NCBI GenBank assembly: GCA_946612575.1
Contig: CAMOEU010000001.1
Span: forward strand, 1-25,922
From: an uncultured Clostridia bacterium
GTDB taxonomy: Bacteria > Bacillota > Clostridia > Christensenellales > UBA1242
Length of the DNA: 25,922 nucleotides
Reading direction: 5' to 3'
Shown here: positions 24,272 through 25,922 of the stretch, piece by piece
Layout: each line of letters opens with the position of its first letter
Position numbering within the stretch: position 1 is the stretch's first letter
The notes under the pieces: model-generated
Seen by the model: the letters and a program-made list of their open reading frames with translations, nothing else
What the model was told of the DNA's origin: nothing
Databases searched by the model: none
Made by a program: the position numbers and the translations under genes

Positions 24272-25117
24272 ATGAAAAAGTTTGTTTATATTCTTTTTTT
24301 GTTTGCAATAATGTTGGGGCAATTCAGTTTTTACGAAAACTGTCAAGCAGATACAGGCAATGCTTTTGAAAAAAATGCAATAAGAATTGTCAAAAAAATT
24401 GATGAAAATGGAAAGGTAAAAATATCATATATTTTCCCTGTAAATAGTGAATTTTTTGAAAATAATTTTTCTGAAAACGAGATTTCAGTTTATAAATTTT
24501 ATCTTGCAAACTATGTTTTGGCTCTTGCAAAGACCTACAAAAAGAAAGAAATTGAAAATGTTTTTGTCTCAAATTGTGAATATTATGTTGATATAGATGG
24601 ATTTGGCTTTTCAATTTTGTTTGAAAATCAATCTGCTCAAAATGAATATTTTGGGCAAAATGAAAACGGTAAAAACAATGATGAAAAAGGCAAAAATTTG
24701 ATTACGGAAGGAGTTTTTGTCAAAAAATCTTATATAAAAACGACTTTTCCTGTTGTGGATGCAAAATCTGCAGGCGATTTGAAAACGGTTTGTGTGCTTT
24801 GTGTTTCTTCTTGGGCAAAAGAATGTGAAATTTCTGATCAACAAAAAGAGTTGGTTTTAAATTGTCTTTCAAAAACAAAGTTTATCTATGATTTTTCAGC
24901 AGTGGGGAATTATCTCAAATCTGATTGTATGTACACGGATGGAGTTTACACACACAATGTTTTCATAAAATCGCAAAATGAAATTGAAGAAGACAATGAA
25001 ATTTGCTTTTGGGTAAGTTATGTTGACAAGGGATTTTGTTATCTTTTTGTGACTATTTTGGTTGTTTTAGGGGTGTTTGTGGCGATTGTCGTGCTCAAAA
25101 TAAGAAAAAAATTATAA
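24272..25117 (+). CDS. Secreted membrane-anchored protein of unknown function, 281 aa
   Basis: The N-terminal signal peptide (MKKFVYILFLFAIMLGQFSF, likely cleaved near the A27-D28 junction) and a C-terminal TM helix (about 255-275) with a basic end (KIRKKL) define a type I-like membrane protein. Its roughly 225-residue middle part lies outside the cell. The middle is rich in F, Y, N, K and E, with several Cys (about residues 103, 173, 176 and 184). I do not recognise the family. It lies 33 bp after the giant lipoprotein gene with no terminator between, so cotranscription is likely. The Shine-Dalgarno is weak (AAAGAG). A TATAAA sequence in the gap could be a second promoter but has no good -35. 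Confidence 0.7.
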   Translation: MKKFVYILFLFAIMLGQFSFYENCQADTGNAFEKNAIRIVKKIDENGKVKISYIFPVNSEFFENNFSENEISVYKFYLANYVLALAKTYKKKEIENVFVSNCEYYVDIDGFGFSILFENQSAQNEYFGQNENGKNNDEKGKNLITEGVFVKKSYIKTTFPVVDAKSAGDLKTVCVLCVSSWAKECEISDQQKELVLNCLSKTKFIYDFSAVGNYLKSDCMYTDGVYTHNVFIKSQNEIEEDNEICFWVSYVDKGFCYLFVTILVVLGVFVAIVVLKIRKKL

Positions 25118-25135
25118 AAATTTATGCTTCTTCTA

Positions 25136-25165
25136 TTGTGTTTTTTAGTTGATAAGTGTTATAAT
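25136..25165 (+). promoter_or_regulatory. Promoter of typA
   Basis: Extended -10 TGTTATAAT (hexamer 25160-25165) with a weak -35 TTGTGT (25136-25141) at 18 bp. AAAGGA (25187-25192) precedes ATG 25200. Confidence 0.7.
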
Positions 25166-25199
25166 AAACAAGTTATAATATTTATTAAAGGAAAAAATT

Positions 25200-25922
25200 A
25201 TGGAAAACACAAAAATTAGAAACATTGCTATTATTGCCCATGTCGATCACGGCAAGACTTCTCTTGTAAACGAATTGCTCAAGCAAGGAAATGTTTTCAG
25301 AGACAATCAAGTTGTTGAAGACAGAGTTATGGATTCAAATGCAATTGAAAGAGAAAGAGGTATCACAATTTTGTCAAAAAATACTTCTTGCTTTTATAAT
25401 GATGTAAAAATCAATGTTGTTGACACACCAGGACATGCTGACTTCGGTGGAGAAGTTGAAAGAGTTTTGAAAATGGTTGATGGTGTTTTGCTTGTTGTTG
25501 ATGCTTTTGAAGGTCCAATGCCACAAACAAGATTTGTTTTGGAAAAAGCTTTGTCACTTGGACTTAAAGTCGTTGTTGTTATAAACAAGATTGACAGACC
25601 AGATGCCAGAATAAAAGAAGTTGTGGATGAAGTGCTTGAACTCTTCCTCGAACTTGATGCTGATGAAGAGCAACTCAACTCTCCATTTGTTTTTGCATCT
25701 GCAAGACAAGGAATTTCTTCAACAGACATGAATGTCGTTGGAACAGACATGAAGCCACTTTTCGAAACAATCATAAAACATATTCCTGCACCAAGTGGTG
25801 ACAGTGAAAAACCACTTAGAATGCTTATTTCTTCTGCCGAACACAACGAATATGTTGGAAAACTTGCTGTAGGAAAGATTGAAGAAGGAACAATCAAAGT
25901 TGGTCAAAATGTTGTTGTTTGC
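25200..25922 (+). CDS. typA: Translational GTPase TypA/BipA, 3' truncated by the window end
   Basis: The first 241 residues are present. The GTPase motifs are all there: P-loop HVDHGKTS (14-21), switch region ERERGIT (50-56), DTPGH (75-79), NKID (129-132) and a SA-type G5 at FASARQG. Spacing and the start IRNIAIIAHVDHGKTSLVNE are those of TypA/BipA, a ribosome-binding GTPase involved in ribosome assembly and stress adaptation. After the G domain the beta-barrel domain 2 begins (RMLISSAEHNEYVGKLAVGK). The ATG at 25200 has AAAGGA upstream and its own promoter. The C-terminal domains lie beyond the window. Confidence 0.95.
   Translation, partial: MENTKIRNIAIIAHVDHGKTSLVNELLKQGNVFRDNQVVEDRVMDSNAIERERGITILSKNTSCFYNDVKINVVDTPGHADFGGEVERVLKMVDGVLLVVDAFEGPMPQTRFVLEKALSLGLKVVVVINKIDRPDARIKEVVDEVLELFLELDADEEQLNSPFVFASARQGISSTDMNVVGTDMKPLFETIIKHIPAPSGDSEKPLRMLISSAEHNEYVGKLAVGKIEEGTIKVGQNVVVC

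Noticed and set aside
1..25922. CRISPR arrays, insertion sequences, prophage or integron parts
   Set aside because: No regularly spaced direct repeats, transposase or integrase motifs, or attachment-site duplications were seen in the window, including next to the tRNA-Ala gene.

Overview
The window is AT-rich DNA from a spore-forming, Gram-positive-type bacterium, most likely an uncultured lineage of the Clostridia within the Bacillota. Support for this: a yabP-yabQ-divIC-like sporulation block, a Cys-rich small protein of clostridial type, a lipobox surface protein, typA, rluA and cvpA family genes, AGGAGG-type ribosome binding sites, sigma-A-like promoters and the standard genetic code. The exact taxon cannot be fixed from the sequence.

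Layout: (1) 1-1094, the 3' part of a flippase-like membrane protein gene, ended by a hairpin terminator. (2) 1114-1991, minus strand: tRNA-Ala(TGC), a bacterial PH-domain protein and a Cys-rich small protein. (3) 2116-10066, a tight seven-gene operon with one promoter and one terminator. (4) 10068-12966, housekeeping and sporulation genes: cvpA family, yabP/yabQ/divIC-like on the minus strand, an RluA-family pseudouridine synthase and a degenerate ferritin-like protein. (5) 13133-24238, one 11.1-kb gene for a 3,701-residue lipoprotein made of Ig/FN3-like modules, followed by a secreted membrane-anchored protein of unknown function. (6) 25200 to the end, the 5' part of typA.

The operon in (3) is the standout. 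It encodes an SPFH-domain protein with two zinc ribbons, a small membrane-anchored protein, a TPR protein, two ESCRT-III/Snf7-like coiled-coil proteins, a Vps4/CdvC-like AAA ATPase with an N-terminal MIT-like domain, and a 1,277-residue protein with the order zinc ribbon - TPR - TIR-like - helical repeats - three TM segments - external beta-rich domain. One ESCRT-III-like protein ends in a near-consensus MIM1 motif, the peptide that binds MIT domains in eukaryotes. The other starts with MWWPFRR, resembling the membrane-inserting N-terminus of Snf7. The set looks like a self-contained bacterial ESCRT-III/Vps4 membrane-remodelling system with its own membrane-domain organiser (SPFH) and a transmembrane sensor. 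Its gene types parallel the PspA-YdjG-YdjH-YdjI operon of Bacillus subtilis, but with an added Vps4-type disassembly motor.

All functional calls rest on motif and pattern recognition by eye. No database search or structure prediction was run.
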